Shown here: piece by piece, positions 6,262-14,635 of the stretch
Numbering within the stretch: the first letter of the stretch is position 1
Layout of the letters: each line of letters opens with the position of its first letter
Source: an uncultured Eubacteriales bacterium
GTDB taxonomy: Bacteria > Bacillota > Clostridia > Oscillospirales > Acutalibacteraceae
Length of the DNA stretch: 64,000 nt
Direction: 5' to 3'
NCBI GenBank assembly: GCA_934647945.1
Contig: CAKUFK010000011.1
Location: 1 to 64,000 of the forward strand
Translations under genes and position numbers: made by a program
The notes under the pieces: model-generated
What the model saw: only the letters and a program-made list of their open reading frames with translations
Told to the model about the DNA's origin: nothing
Databases searched by the model: none

Positions 6262-7748
6262 CCATTCATGAGATAGAGGCGAATCTCCGGCGTACGTTCG
6301 GCCGTGAGGCTCCGGACGCGCTGCCGGGCATCCTCTCGGATTGTGAGAAACAGAAAGGAACCGTGATGGTGATGGAAAAGAAAAAACGGAACCCATGGGT
6401 CATGCGGACGGTGGGCATCGCCGCCGCCGTTGCCGTTTGTGTGATGGGGGGGCTCGGCATCCATTTGTACGGCTCCCGCTTTGCCGTGGAATCGACTGTG
6501 TCTCTCGACGTCAACCCGAGCATCGAGATTCAGGTCAACGCGAAGGAACATGTACTGAAGGTGGAACCCAAAAACGAGGACGGCCGGAAGGTCGTGGGAG
6601 AGATGGACTTTTCCGGCAGTTCCCTGGACGTGACCGTCAACGCCCTGATCGGCTCCATGCTGCGAAACGGCTATCTCAATGAAAACGCCAACTCCATCCT
6701 CGTCAGCGTGGATACCCGGGACGCCGCGAAAGGCTCCGCCCTACGGGAAAAGCTGGCTGGTGAAATCGACAGCCTGCTCCGCACCGACACCTTCAGCGGA
6801 GCCGTCCTGAGCCAGACGGTGGCGGCCGACGCCGCCCTGCAGCAGCTCGCGCAGGAGTACGGGATTTCTTTGGGCAAGGCGCAGCTGGTCCAGGAGATTG
6901 CCGCGAAAAATCCCGCCTACACCTTTGATGCGCTGGCGCGGCTTTCGATCAACGAGCTCAATCTCCTGATGGCGCAGAATGCCCAGGTGGAGACGGTGGC
7001 TTCTTCGGGCAAGGCCAGTGACAAAGCGTATATCACCGCGGAAAAGGCGACCGCGCTCGCCTTGGAGCACGCCAACGTGTCGGCTGACCTCGCTGTCGTC
7101 AGAGAAGCCAAGCTCGATACCGAGGACGGCGTCCTGGTATATGAAATCGAGTTTGAGGCCGGCGGATATGAATACGAATACGATATCGACGCCGCCAGCG
7201 GCGCGGTGGTCAAGTTTGAAAAAGAACGCGACGACGATGACGCCCCCTCCCAGGGCGGCAATCCGGGGAGTGCGCCGGCGGGCGATATCGGCGAGGCCAG
7301 GGCCAAAGAGGCCGCGATGTCCCATGCCGGTGTGGCCGAGGCCGACATCCGGGATTACAAAATTGAGCGGGATACCGACGACGGTATCGGGGTGTATGAG
7401 ATCGAGTTTAAAGCCGGCGGGTACGAGTACGATTACGAGATCGATGCTGCCAGCGGGTCCATCCTCAAGTTCGACAGGGAACAGGACGACGATGACAGAC
7501 GTCCGCAAAGCGCGAATCCGGGGAGTGTGCCGGCGGGTGATATCGGTGAGGCCAGGGCCAAAGAGGCCGTGTTGTCCCACGCCGGTGTGGCCGAGGCCGA
7601 CATCCGGGATTACAAAATTGAGCGGGATACCGACGACGGTATCGGAGTGTATGAGATCGAGTTTAAAGTCGGCGGATACGAGTATGATTACGAGGTCAAG
7701 GCCGCAGACGGTGCCATCCTGAAAAATCAAAAAGAAATCGACGACTGA
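6258..7748 (+). CDS. RsgI-like membrane anti-sigma factor with PepSY repeats
   Basis: A 496-residue partner of the ECF sigma factor. A cytoplasmic N-terminus (1-47) is followed by one membrane helix (about 50-70) and an RsgI-like extracellular domain. The SLDVNPSIEI motif has Asn86-Pro87, the site where RsgI proteins are known to cleave themselves. About residues 255-496 are three PepSY-type units, the last two nearly identical. Each contains EIEFKAGGYEYDYEI-like strands and an Asp-rich linker. In clostridial RsgI proteins the outer part is usually a polysaccharide-binding module; here PepSY units replace it, so the signal may be different. The N-terminus does not look like the standard RsgI or zinc anti-sigma domain by eye. 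Confidence 0.8.
   Translation: MTIHEIEANLRRTFGREAPDALPGILSDCEKQKGTVMVMEKKKRNPWVMRTVGIAAAVAVCVMGGLGIHLYGSRFAVESTVSLDVNPSIEIQVNAKEHVLKVEPKNEDGRKVVGEMDFSGSSLDVTVNALIGSMLRNGYLNENANSILVSVDTRDAAKGSALREKLAGEIDSLLRTDTFSGAVLSQTVAADAALQQLAQEYGISLGKAQLVQEIAAKNPAYTFDALARLSINELNLLMAQNAQVETVASSGKASDKAYITAEKATALALEHANVSADLAVVREAKLDTEDGVLVYEIEFEAGGYEYEYDIDAASGAVVKFEKERDDDDAPSQGGNPGSAPAGDIGEARAKEAAMSHAGVAEADIRDYKIERDTDDGIGVYEIEFKAGGYEYDYEIDAASGSILKFDREQDDDDRRPQSANPGSVPAGDIGEARAKEAVLSHAGVAEADIRDYKIERDTDDGIGVYEIEFKVGGYEYDYEVKAADGAILKNQKEIDD
7258..7748 (+). repeat. in-frame tandem duplication of a PepSY unit, period 255 bases
   Basis: The stretch starting ATCCGGGGAGTG at 7261 recurs at 7516 with few changes, giving an 85-codon period. 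The two copies encode almost the same residues (EARAKEA, SHAGVAEADIRDYKIERDTD). A third, older and more diverged unit lies upstream at about 7030-7250. The last copy ends at the stop codon. Confidence 0.85.
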
Positions 7749-7762
7749 CGTATCGTCCATCG

Positions 7763-7797
7763 CCGGCCGGACATGGGATGCATGTCCGGCCGGTTTC
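7763..7797 (+). terminator. intrinsic terminator after the anti-sigma gene
   Basis: A 12-bp stem (7763-7774 with 7782-7793, CCGGCCGGACAT and complement) is followed by TTTCT. Confidence 0.7.
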
Positions 7798-7971
7798 TGC
7801 CGCCGGGGATACCATGTTATGCCCCCATCCGCTATCATGAACCGCCCTTCGGCCGCATATGTTTGTAGGGAAGAAGGAGGGACTGGGCGGGGCCGAAAGG
7901 AAAAACGGGCGGAAACGGCCGCCCCGGCCCCCGTGCGGACCTCGGATACTGCTGAGAAGGGGTTATGACAC

Positions 7972-9222
7972 ATGAAACGTGGCAAACGTCTGCTGGCGGC
8001 TCTGCTTGGAGGACTGCTCATAGGCCTGCTTCCGCTCGGGGCCCTGGCGGAGGAAGCACCGGCCGTGATCGTGGATATCGAGGGGGGCGAAACGGCGGAG
8101 GCGCTGATGGCGGAGGACGCGGACGAGGTCTGGGAACCGGTCGGGACCGTCCCTGCCGACACGGCGGCTTTGGATGTCGGGGGCAAGTCCGCTGTTCTGA
8201 TGGAACAGTCGAGCGGCGATATCCTGTTCGAGAAAAACCCGCATGAGAAAATGCCGATCGCCTCGGTGACCAAGGTGATGACGCTGCTGCTGGTGATGGA
8301 GGCGCTCGATGAGGGCCTGATCACCCTCGATGAGCCGGTTACCTGCTCGCCCACGGCGGCTTCGATGGGCGGATCCCAGATCTGGCTCGAGGTCGGTGAG
8401 GTGATGACGGTCGATGAGCTGGTCAAGGCGGCGGCCGTGGTGTCCGCGAACGACGCCTGTGCGGCGCTGGCCGAGCATTTGTCGGGTTCCATCGAAGAAT
8501 TCGTCGCGCGGATGAACCAGCGGGCGGCCGAGCTCGGGATGAACGACACCCTGTTCCTCGATTGCAGCGGCCTCAACGACGAGGCGTATTCCTGCGCCTA
8601 TGACGTGGCCGTGATGTCCCGGGAGCTGATGAAACATCCCAAAATCACCGATTATACCACCATCTGGATGGACAGCCTGCGGGGCGGGACATCCCAGCTG
8701 GTCAATACCAACAAGCTCGTGCGGCATTACGCCGGGGCGACCGGGCTGAAAACCGGGACGACCAGCAAGGCGGGACACAACCTGTCGGCCACGGCGGAAC
8801 GGGGCGGGCTCGCGTTTGTCGCGGTCATCCTGGGGTGCGAGACGACGGACGAACGGTTCGGCGGCGCCCGGAAGATGCTCGACTACGGGTTTGCCAACTA
8901 CAGCGTATACACGCCTCAGGTGGATACCGACGCGCTTCCGTCGGTGCCGGTGCTGCACGGGGTGTCCGAGAGTACGATTCCCGTCGCCGATGAGATACGC
9001 CCCATCCTTCTCCGCAAAGGGCAGGAGAAGCAGGTGACCTGCACGACAGAGATGGCGGCGGATCTGGAAGCACCGGTATATGAGGGCCAGGTAATCGGGC
9101 AGATCGTGGTGACGCTGGATGGGAAGACAATCGCCGAATATCCCATCCGCGCGTCGGAGGCCGTGGCCCGTCTCGGGTTCGGCGGCGCGTTCTGGAAGCT
9201 TCTGTGCGCGCTGCTCGGCTGA
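7972..9222 (+). CDS. D-alanyl-D-alanine carboxypeptidase (S11, PBP5 type)
   Basis: Low-molecular-weight penicillin-binding protein of 416 residues that trims the terminal D-Ala from peptidoglycan pentapeptides outside the cell. A signal peptide covers about 1-26. All three active-site motifs are present: Ser98-x-x-Lys101 (SVTK), Ser158-x-Asn160 (SAN) and Lys260-Thr-Gly (KTG). A C-terminal beta domain is followed by an amphipathic end (WKLLCALLG) likely to touch the membrane. Length fits DacF/DacA proteins. The ATG at 7972 follows AGAAGGGG. It stands alone between terminators. DacF-like is the nearest description, but paralogues cannot be told apart here. Confidence 0.9.
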   Translation: MKRGKRLLAALLGGLLIGLLPLGALAEEAPAVIVDIEGGETAEALMAEDADEVWEPVGTVPADTAALDVGGKSAVLMEQSSGDILFEKNPHEKMPIASVTKVMTLLLVMEALDEGLITLDEPVTCSPTAASMGGSQIWLEVGEVMTVDELVKAAAVVSANDACAALAEHLSGSIEEFVARMNQRAAELGMNDTLFLDCSGLNDEAYSCAYDVAVMSRELMKHPKITDYTTIWMDSLRGGTSQLVNTNKLVRHYAGATGLKTGTTSKAGHNLSATAERGGLAFVAVILGCETTDERFGGARKMLDYGFANYSVYTPQVDTDALPSVPVLHGVSESTIPVADEIRPILLRKGQEKQVTCTTEMAADLEAPVYEGQVIGQIVVTLDGKTIAEYPIRASEAVARLGFGGAFWKLLCALLG

Positions 9223-9261
9223 CAGCGAGACCGCTTTCAGGGAATTTAGGAGATGACACGG

Positions 9262-9296
9262 CCCGGGGCATCCGCTGTAAACGGATGCCCCGGGTT
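9262..9296. terminator. terminator after the carboxypeptidase gene
   Basis: A perfect 13-bp stem, CCCGGGGCATCCG with its complement (9262-9274 and 9282-9294), has a 7-base loop. The following T run is short. Confidence 0.65.
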
Positions 9297-9491
9297 CACG
9301 TTATCCGCGGGCGCATCCGTCTCCCGATCCGGCCGGACCGCTGCCATTCCGTCGGGTTCGGCGCGATTTGGCCGGAGTATATGGCGCCACGATACCGGCA
9401 AAAGAAAACGGCTTTCTCCGGGTGGGACGGCGGGGATCAATCCGTTTTCAGACATTCCTATTAAGAATAATACAGTATACGATATAAGCAT

Positions 9492-9699
9492 TAGACATGG
9501 AAGGCCGGGCGCGGTATACTGGCTGTGGAAGCGGGAAATGGCGGACCGGCCGGGACCGATCCATCGGAGCCAGGCCGATGCGGAAAAGCCGCCGGCATGC
9601 CGCTTCGCCCCTGCCGTCGGAGGGGGTTGCCCGCGCCAGACCGGCCGTATAGGCGATCCGGGCGGCATCCGACAAAAATATGGTTTGGAGGATCGGTTT
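9492..9699 (+). promoter_or_regulatory. promoter and long GC-rich leader of the alcohol dehydrogenase gene
   Basis: TAGACA (9492-9497) and TATACT (9515-9520) are spaced 17 bases. About 170 bases of GC-rich leader with short self-complementary blocks separate the expected start of transcription from the start codon at 9700. I could not match the leader to a known riboswitch. The rest of the gap from 9297 to 9491 shows nothing else. Confidence 0.45.
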
Positions 9700-10875
9700 A
9701 TGAACATGCTTTTCGATTTTTACAATCCCACCCGCATCCTGTTCGGCAGCGGAAAGCTCTGCGAACTGGGCCGACAGCCCATGCCCGGAAAAAACGCCAT
9801 GGTGCTGATTTCAAACGGGAAATCCACAAGGGCCAACGGGTATCTCGACCGCACCCTCCGGCAACTGGATGCCGCCGGTGTGGGATACGCCGTGTTTGAC
9901 GGGATCATGGAAAACCCGGTCAAGGACGCCGTGATGCAGGGCGCCGCGTTCGCCAGGAAAAACCGGTGCGATTTCATCGTGGCGCTGGGCGGCGGCGCAG
10001 TGCTGGACGCCTCTACCGCGATTTCCGCGATGGCAACCAATGACGGCGACCTGTGGGATTATGTGCAGGGCGGCACGGGTAAGGGGCGTCCGCTGGCCAA
10101 TGCGGGCCTGCCGGTCGTGACCATCGCCACCACGTCGGGTACCGGCTCGGAAATCAACTGCTGGGGGGTCATCTCCAATCCGGAAACCAAGGAAAAAATC
10201 GGGTTCGGTGATCCGCGGCTCGTCCCCGTGCTGGCGGTCGTCGATCCCGAGCTGATGAGAACCGTGCCGCCGGCCTATACAGCCTATCAGGGGTTTGATG
10301 CACTGTTCCACAACACGGAGGTCATGATGTCGAAGGGGGTAAACATCCTCAGCGAAACCATCGCGCTGTCGGCCATCGGCCATATTGCCCGTTACCTGCC
10401 CCGCGCGGTCAGGGACGGGAACGATCTTAAGGCCCGTGAGCATGTCGCCTACGGCAGCACGATGGCGGGCATCACCATGCAGCTGACCTCCACCACCGCT
10501 CAGCACAGCATGGAACACGCCATGAGCGCCTATCATCCCAACCTGCCCCACGGCGCGGGGCTCATCATGATTTCCAAGGCCTTTGCGGAGTTCTTCATCG
10601 AGCGCCACGCCTGCGACGGGCAGTTTGTCAAGATGGCACGGGCCATGGGGATGCCCGAAGCCGACAAGGCCGGGGATTTCGTTACGGCGCTCGTACGGTT
10701 GCAGGAGATGTGCGGCGTGGCCGGCCTGAAAATGAGCGATTACGGCTTTGCCCCGGGGGAGTCCATGACGTTGGCCAAAGGCGCACGCGCGATGCAGGGC
10801 GGCCTGTTCTCCGCCAATCCCTGTGACATGAGCGACGAGGACTGCGCCGCGGTTTTCGACAAGTCCTACCGGTAA
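9700..10875 (+). CDS. iron-containing alcohol dehydrogenase
   Basis: Group III (Fe-ADH) dehydrogenase of 391 residues, probably reducing or oxidising an alcohol, aldehyde or related substrate with NAD(P). The N-terminal nucleotide-binding part holds the GGGAVLD block near residue 95 and TTSGTGSE near 140. The metal-binding C-terminal part holds GFDALFHNTE (near 195) and His269, His273 and His284 in the STTAQHSMEHAM and LPHGAG blocks. The ATG at 9700 follows TTGGAGG; the frame is open upstream but without start signals. It is a single-gene unit with a terminator at 10914. The substrate cannot be read from sequence; butanol, lactaldehyde or propanediol enzymes share this pattern. Confidence 0.9.
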   Translation: MNMLFDFYNPTRILFGSGKLCELGRQPMPGKNAMVLISNGKSTRANGYLDRTLRQLDAAGVGYAVFDGIMENPVKDAVMQGAAFARKNRCDFIVALGGGAVLDASTAISAMATNDGDLWDYVQGGTGKGRPLANAGLPVVTIATTSGTGSEINCWGVISNPETKEKIGFGDPRLVPVLAVVDPELMRTVPPAYTAYQGFDALFHNTEVMMSKGVNILSETIALSAIGHIARYLPRAVRDGNDLKAREHVAYGSTMAGITMQLTSTTAQHSMEHAMSAYHPNLPHGAGLIMISKAFAEFFIERHACDGQFVKMARAMGMPEADKAGDFVTALVRLQEMCGVAGLKMSDYGFAPGESMTLAKGARAMQGGLFSANPCDMSDEDCAAVFDKSYR

Positions 10876-10913
10876 CAATACGGGGCGTGCCGCGGGCCCG
10901 GGACGGCCCTCCA

Positions 10914-10946
10914 AAAAGAAAAGCCGCCGGCGGCGGCTTTTCTTTT
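10914..10946. terminator. bidirectional terminator after the alcohol dehydrogenase gene
   Basis: A stem of AAAAGAAAAGCCGCC with its complement (10914-10928 and 10932-10946) has a 3-base loop and T-rich ends. Confidence 0.85.
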
Positions 10947-11073
10947 ATTGTGCCAGCGCAACACTGTAATTCTGAAATATACCGTGATTATTCCCCTCGA
11001 AAATCGCCTATTATCTCGCAAACAAGCGATTTTACAGCACAAATCTGTCTTTCCGTTTTTGTTTAGAAACCTC

Positions 11074-11100
11074 TTGACCACATATTTGCCCACAGACAGC
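11074..11100. repeat. left imperfect direct repeat: candidate attachment site of integrative element
   Basis: TTGACCACATA, five variable bases, then CCACAGAC and A-GC. The same arrangement occurs at 17611-17637. The two sites match at 11 + 8 flanking positions while four of the five central bases differ, and they bracket the recombinase-containing, AT-richer segment between the alcohol dehydrogenase gene and polA. Which bases belong to host or element cannot be told here. Confidence 0.55.
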
Positions 11101-11140
11101 GAAAAACCGGCCCGCCGGGGGATTTCCCTCGGCGGGCCGG
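11101..11140 (-). terminator. terminator of the recombinase operon
   Basis: CCGGCCCGCCG and its complement (11107-11117 with 11130-11140) are followed on the minus strand by a T run, just after the stop of the tyrosine recombinase at 11152. Confidence 0.8.
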
Positions 11141-11151
11141 TGGGTTTCGTG

Positions 11152-12381
11152 TCAACCTTCCTTTCGGCTCCAGCGCTTTCTGGCCTGGAATGCAGTCATC
11201 GTGCGTTCCTGCGGCGTGCTTTCTTCTGTGAGCTGCGGTTCCGCTTTTGCGATACCCTTATCGATTTTCGCCGCCGCTTTCTGCCGCATCTCATCGGTGA
11301 TGTGGGAGTAGGTGTTCAGCGTGGTTGCGCTGGACACATGCCCCAGAATGGTAGACAGGGTCTTGATGTCCATTCCGTGAGCCAAAGCATTGGTGGCGAA
11401 GGTGTGCCGGAGGTCATGGAAGCGCACTCGCTCGCATCCAGCGTGGTCCAGAATCCGGTGCAGTCGCTGATGCACCACGGAGGGACGCAGAGGCATATCT
11501 TCTTTCTTCGGGGATGGGAACAGCCATTTGGAGTTGACCCTGGCTTTGTATTCTCTGAATACATTCACGACCTGCGGCGGAAGGACCAGGGTGCGGATGG
11601 CAGCTTTTGTTTTCGGTTCGGTAATAACCACTTCCGAGCCTATGATGGTCGCCTGTTTGTTGATCCGCAGTTCCCCGTTGTTCAGGTCCAGGTCATCCCA
11701 TTGCAGTGCTGTCAGTTCGCCCAGCCGAAGTCCTGTCGCAAATTCCAGAAGGAACAATTCGTAGTAGTTTTCTTCCTTGGCCTGGATCAGCACTTTCTGC
11801 ATGGTTTCCCTTGAGAGTATCTTCATCTCCTCCCGCTTTATCGGAGGCAGCTTACAGCCAACCGCCGGGTTCTGCGATATCAGGTTTTCTTTTACTGCCT
11901 TTTCCAGCGCCCGGTAGCACAGACTATGGCAGTTGCGTACCTGCGTATCAGCCAATCCCATCTCGCCGTCACCCTGGTCCATTCTGGCGTCCGTTTTCAT
12001 CCAGGTGCAGAATTGCTGGATATCATTTGTGGTCAGCTTGCTCAGCGGAATGCTTCCCAGCTTCGGCTTGATATACAGCCTGATATACCCCTCATAGATC
12101 CGCTGGGTACTGGGGCGGACAGCCGGTTTGCTGTGTTCTTCATACCAATGCTCCACCCATTCACCAAAGGGCATATCCGCTTTGACCTTTGCAGGCGTAG
12201 GCGGCGTGACGGTTTTCTTCAATGCCTTAAGTTTTTCTACGCACTCTGTCTTGGTCTTAGCCAGAACATTTTTCGTCTTGGGGAGGCCCTTGTCATCATA
12301 GCCGATGACCACTCGTCCTTCCCAGCGACCATCCTTTCTTAGGCGGACTGTGCCGTCACCGTTCTTGCGTTTTCTTCCCAT
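11152..12381 (-). CDS. tyrosine recombinase (integrase), first of an overlapping pair
   Basis: Phage/ICE-type integrase of 409 residues. It has an N-terminal arm-type DNA-binding region (GRWEGRVVIGYDDKG), a core-binding SAM-like domain (about 70-180) and a catalytic domain with Arg219 (GLRLGE), His322-x-x-Arg325 (HDLRHTF) and nucleophile Tyr358 (TYSHI). The ATG follows GAGGAG. Its start lies 43 bases inside the end of the upstream recombinase, with which it shares the same layout. All catalytic residues seen are intact, so it should be active. It sits next to the left direct repeat, as expected for an integrase at the end of its element. Confidence 0.93.
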   Translation of the reverse strand: MGRKRKNGDGTVRLRKDGRWEGRVVIGYDDKGLPKTKNVLAKTKTECVEKLKALKKTVTPPTPAKVKADMPFGEWVEHWYEEHSKPAVRPSTQRIYEGYIRLYIKPKLGSIPLSKLTTNDIQQFCTWMKTDARMDQGDGEMGLADTQVRNCHSLCYRALEKAVKENLISQNPAVGCKLPPIKREEMKILSRETMQKVLIQAKEENYYELFLLEFATGLRLGELTALQWDDLDLNNGELRINKQATIIGSEVVITEPKTKAAIRTLVLPPQVVNVFREYKARVNSKWLFPSPKKEDMPLRPSVVHQRLHRILDHAGCERVRFHDLRHTFATNALAHGMDIKTLSTILGHVSSATTLNTYSHITDEMRQKAAAKIDKGIAKAEPQLTEESTPQERTMTAFQARKRWSRKEG

Positions 12382-13508
12382 GGCTTCAGCTCCTCTCCGA
12401 AGATATCTGTCAGGAATTCTCCCACGATCTCAGCGGCACGCTTCTGCATATCGCCGGTGGTGTGGGTGTAGGTGTCCAGTGTGAACGCCGCTCTTGTATG
12501 CCCCAGGATGCCGGACAGGGTTTTCACATCCACACCAGAGGTCAGAGCGTGCGTGGCGAAGGTATGACGGAGATCGTGGAAACGTATATCAGGCAGACCC
12601 GCCTGCTCCAGCAACTGCTTCATCCTACGATAAGCTGCGTCTGGAGCAGTCGGTTGCTCTAAGCAAAGCGGATTCGGAAATATCCAATCGGTCAGCGATG
12701 TCCGCTTCCGTTCCTTGAGTATTGTCGTGACACTGGGCGGTAAGATGATCTTTCGTGTACCTGCATAGGTCTTGGTGTCGCCTGTTGTGAGTCCTGCTCC
12801 TTTTTCCCGACGGACTGTGCGGCATACCTTCAGGGTTCCATCAGCTTCATCGAAATCTTCCCAGCGAAGACCGCAGATCTCACCCCGGCGCAGGCCAGTC
12901 ATGATCTCCGTGTAGAAGAAATCGAACCACACCGCATCTTCCTTGATGGTATCCATGAAGGTGGCCAGTTGCTCGTCCGTCAGCACATTCTTTTGCTGAT
13001 AGCTGAACTTGGGCGGGGCGACATCGTCAACGGGGTTCCTTGGAATGAGCCGTGCCTGCTGTGCCGCCTTCATGATACCGTGGAGAACAGTATGGATGCG
13101 GCGGACACTGCCGCTGGCCAGTTTCTGTCCCAGCTTATCGTAGAACTTCTGAATGTCCGCAGGCTTGATCTGAGTGATCCGCTTTTCTCCCAGACCAGGA
13201 CGGATATGGTTTTCGATATAGCTGCGGTATCCGTTCAGTGTGCTGGGGCGAACCACTCCATCCATACTGACGAGCCACTGATCCAGCCACTCCGACAGGG
13301 TGAGCCTGCTCCGCTCGGTCAGGTCGACGCCCTGATAGGCTGTGATACTTTTTCGCAGCTTTGCGGTCAGTTCTTTCTGGGTGTCGGCGTAGACATAGTG
13401 GAAGATGGAATCGCCATTGTCCTTGTGACCGATGACGATGCGGCCTTCCCAACGGCCATCGTCACGCTTGCGCACCATACCGTCGCCGGATGGTCTTCGT
13501 TTTGCCAT
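12339..13508 (-). CDS. tyrosine recombinase (integrase), second of an overlapping pair
   Basis: A 389-residue tyrosine recombinase with the same layout as its neighbour (shared GDGxVRxRxDGRWEGRxVIG start) but clearly diverged. The catalytic set is intact: Arg207 (GLRRGE), Arg314 in HDLRHTF and Tyr347 (TYTHT). The gene ends 43 bases inside the next recombinase, in another frame, so translation of the two is probably coupled. Elements with two or three adjacent tyrosine recombinases exist (for example Tn554-like and RIT elements), but those proteins differ in kind. Here the pair looks like a duplication followed by divergence. Confidence 0.93.
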   Translation of the reverse strand: MAKRRPSGDGMVRKRDDGRWEGRIVIGHKDNGDSIFHYVYADTQKELTAKLRKSITAYQGVDLTERSRLTLSEWLDQWLVSMDGVVRPSTLNGYRSYIENHIRPGLGEKRITQIKPADIQKFYDKLGQKLASGSVRRIHTVLHGIMKAAQQARLIPRNPVDDVAPPKFSYQQKNVLTDEQLATFMDTIKEDAVWFDFFYTEIMTGLRRGEICGLRWEDFDEADGTLKVCRTVRREKGAGLTTGDTKTYAGTRKIILPPSVTTILKERKRTSLTDWIFPNPLCLEQPTAPDAAYRRMKQLLEQAGLPDIRFHDLRHTFATHALTSGVDVKTLSGILGHTRAAFTLDTYTHTTGDMQKRAAEIVGEFLTDIFGEELKPWEENARTVTAQSA

Positions 13509-13573
13509 TTGTTTTCACCTCCCGAAGGGTTTTATTCTTTGTTTTGCGGCCCATCTCCTGCGCCGCCCGTCAT

Positions 13574-13774
13574 TCATTTTGCCTGCGGGAACTTGTGCGG
13601 CTCCGCCACGCACTGGTACAGCACCGCTCCGCATTTACCGCAGATCAGGAACTTCAGCCGGTTGCCCAAGAGACCGTTTCGCTTGAAGGTCACCAGCGCG
13701 TCGCTTTGCCAGCCGACACGAATATCTTCGCCGCCACAATGCTGGCACCGCTTGACCGGAAGTTGATTCATCAT
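13574..13774 (-). CDS. small zinc-ribbon protein of the integrative element
   Basis: A 66-residue protein with two CxxC knuckles (CQHC near residue 10 and CGKC near 45), so it probably binds zinc in a ribbon fold; no membrane segment. A GGAGGAACAG site precedes the ATG. Small proteins of this kind are common beside integrases in clostridial elements, with unknown function. It may be co-transcribed with the recombinases, 65 bases downstream. Confidence 0.65.
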   Translation of the reverse strand: MMNQLPVKRCQHCGGEDIRVGWQSDALVTFKRNGLLGNRLKFLICGKCGAVLYQCVAEPHKFPQAK

Positions 13775-13901
13775 AGCTGTTCCTCCTTGGTTTCTGTTTT
13801 TTCAAACACACAATACCGGAAGAACAGACGAATAGCTATTGAAAGAAGTGCCGCAAATGAAAATTCTACGAAAGCAACAATTTTTCCATGCGGAACACTG
13901 C

Positions 13902-14303
13902 TTATACCGACTTTTGAAAATCCATCGCATCCTTGAAGGAGATCCGTCCGTTGGTTTGCTTCATATCACGAATGGCTCTGCCCCGCAGCTGCTGGTACTC
14001 GCCTTCGTCGATATCGGTATCGTATGCGATGATCTGGCTCAGTACATTGATGTCCACGCCCTGTTTGAAAATAACAGAGCCGATGCGCTGTGCGTAGTGA
14101 TCCAGCGTTCCTTGCAGCATATCGGAGAGTACCTCGGGCAGAAATGCTCCGGCGTTCTTTGTATTCAGGTAGCCGATATAAAACCTGAGTGCGTTCTCCA
14201 CGAACTCATTTTGGGTGGAGCAGTTATCCCTCTTATAGATGCACAACAGCTCCTGCCAGATATCGTCATCGATCCAGATGGTGTGTCGTTTCTTATCGCT
14301 CAT
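13902..14303 (-). CDS. element-encoded protein with ribbon-helix-helix-like N-terminus
   Basis: A 133-residue soluble protein beginning MSDKKRHTIWIDDDIW. That start, followed by a helix and ENALRFYIGYL, resembles a ribbon-helix-helix DNA-binding unit (about 1-50). The rest is helical and of unknown type. It sits between the replication-like and recombinase genes of the element. A role as a relaxosome accessory, partition or regulatory protein would fit the context but is inference. The downstream gap to 13775 holds an open but start-less frame coding for a hydrophobic stretch, which I do not call. Confidence 0.6.
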   Translation of the reverse strand: MSDKKRHTIWIDDDIWQELLCIYKRDNCSTQNEFVENALRFYIGYLNTKNAGAFLPEVLSDMLQGTLDHYAQRIGSVIFKQGVDINVLSQIIAYDTDIDEGEYQQLRGRAIRDMKQTNGRISFKDAMDFQKSV

Positions 14304-14635
14304 AATTCTAAAATCCTTTCTCGTTTCTTATATAGCGTCATTGATTGTCCTGTGACCATCGTGCTTTTTCGGTGTTTTTGGAAAAATAAGCGTCATTCCG
14401 TTTTTTGACCTCTGTGAAAAGCGTCACCGGAAATCTCCGAAAACAGCCCGCACTGCGGGATGTTGTGGCCCGCCCTGGCGCAGAACAGCGTCAGGGCTTT
14501 CTCCTGCTTTCTTTTCGTCGGCGCACAATCCCTGCAAAAGCGGCCCTAATTTGCCGGCACTCCCTTTGTTGGTGCTGGTTGTCGCTGCTTTCCGGAAAGC
14601 CGCACACATCGGCCCACAGCGGGCGACACGGGCGT
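14304..14635. other. non-coding gap with AGCGTCA repeats and a hairpin
   Basis: No gene is supported here. The heptamer AGCGTCA occurs three times in the same direction (14332-14338, 14387-14393, 14420-14426), the first two extended to AGCGTCATT. A hairpin, GCCCTGGCGC with GCGTCAGGGC (14472-14481 and 14488-14497), ends in TTT. Iteron-like repeats near a replication-type gene could mark an origin or transfer site, but three spaced copies are weak evidence. Confidence 0.4.

Noticed and set aside
7258..7748. Tandem repeats mistaken for a CRISPR array
   Set aside because: The 255-base period is an in-frame protein repeat (PepSY units), not short repeats with spacers.
6741..8576. A 611-codon minus-strand frame
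   Set aside because: Antisense to the anti-sigma and carboxypeptidase genes, both of which have intact motifs.
9521..9699. Cobalamin riboswitch in the alcohol dehydrogenase leader
   Set aside because: The conserved B12-box and GCCACTG elements are not present.
13775..13901. Open frame for a hydrophobic peptide between two element genes (minus strand)
   Set aside because: It has no ATG, GTG or TTG in frame.
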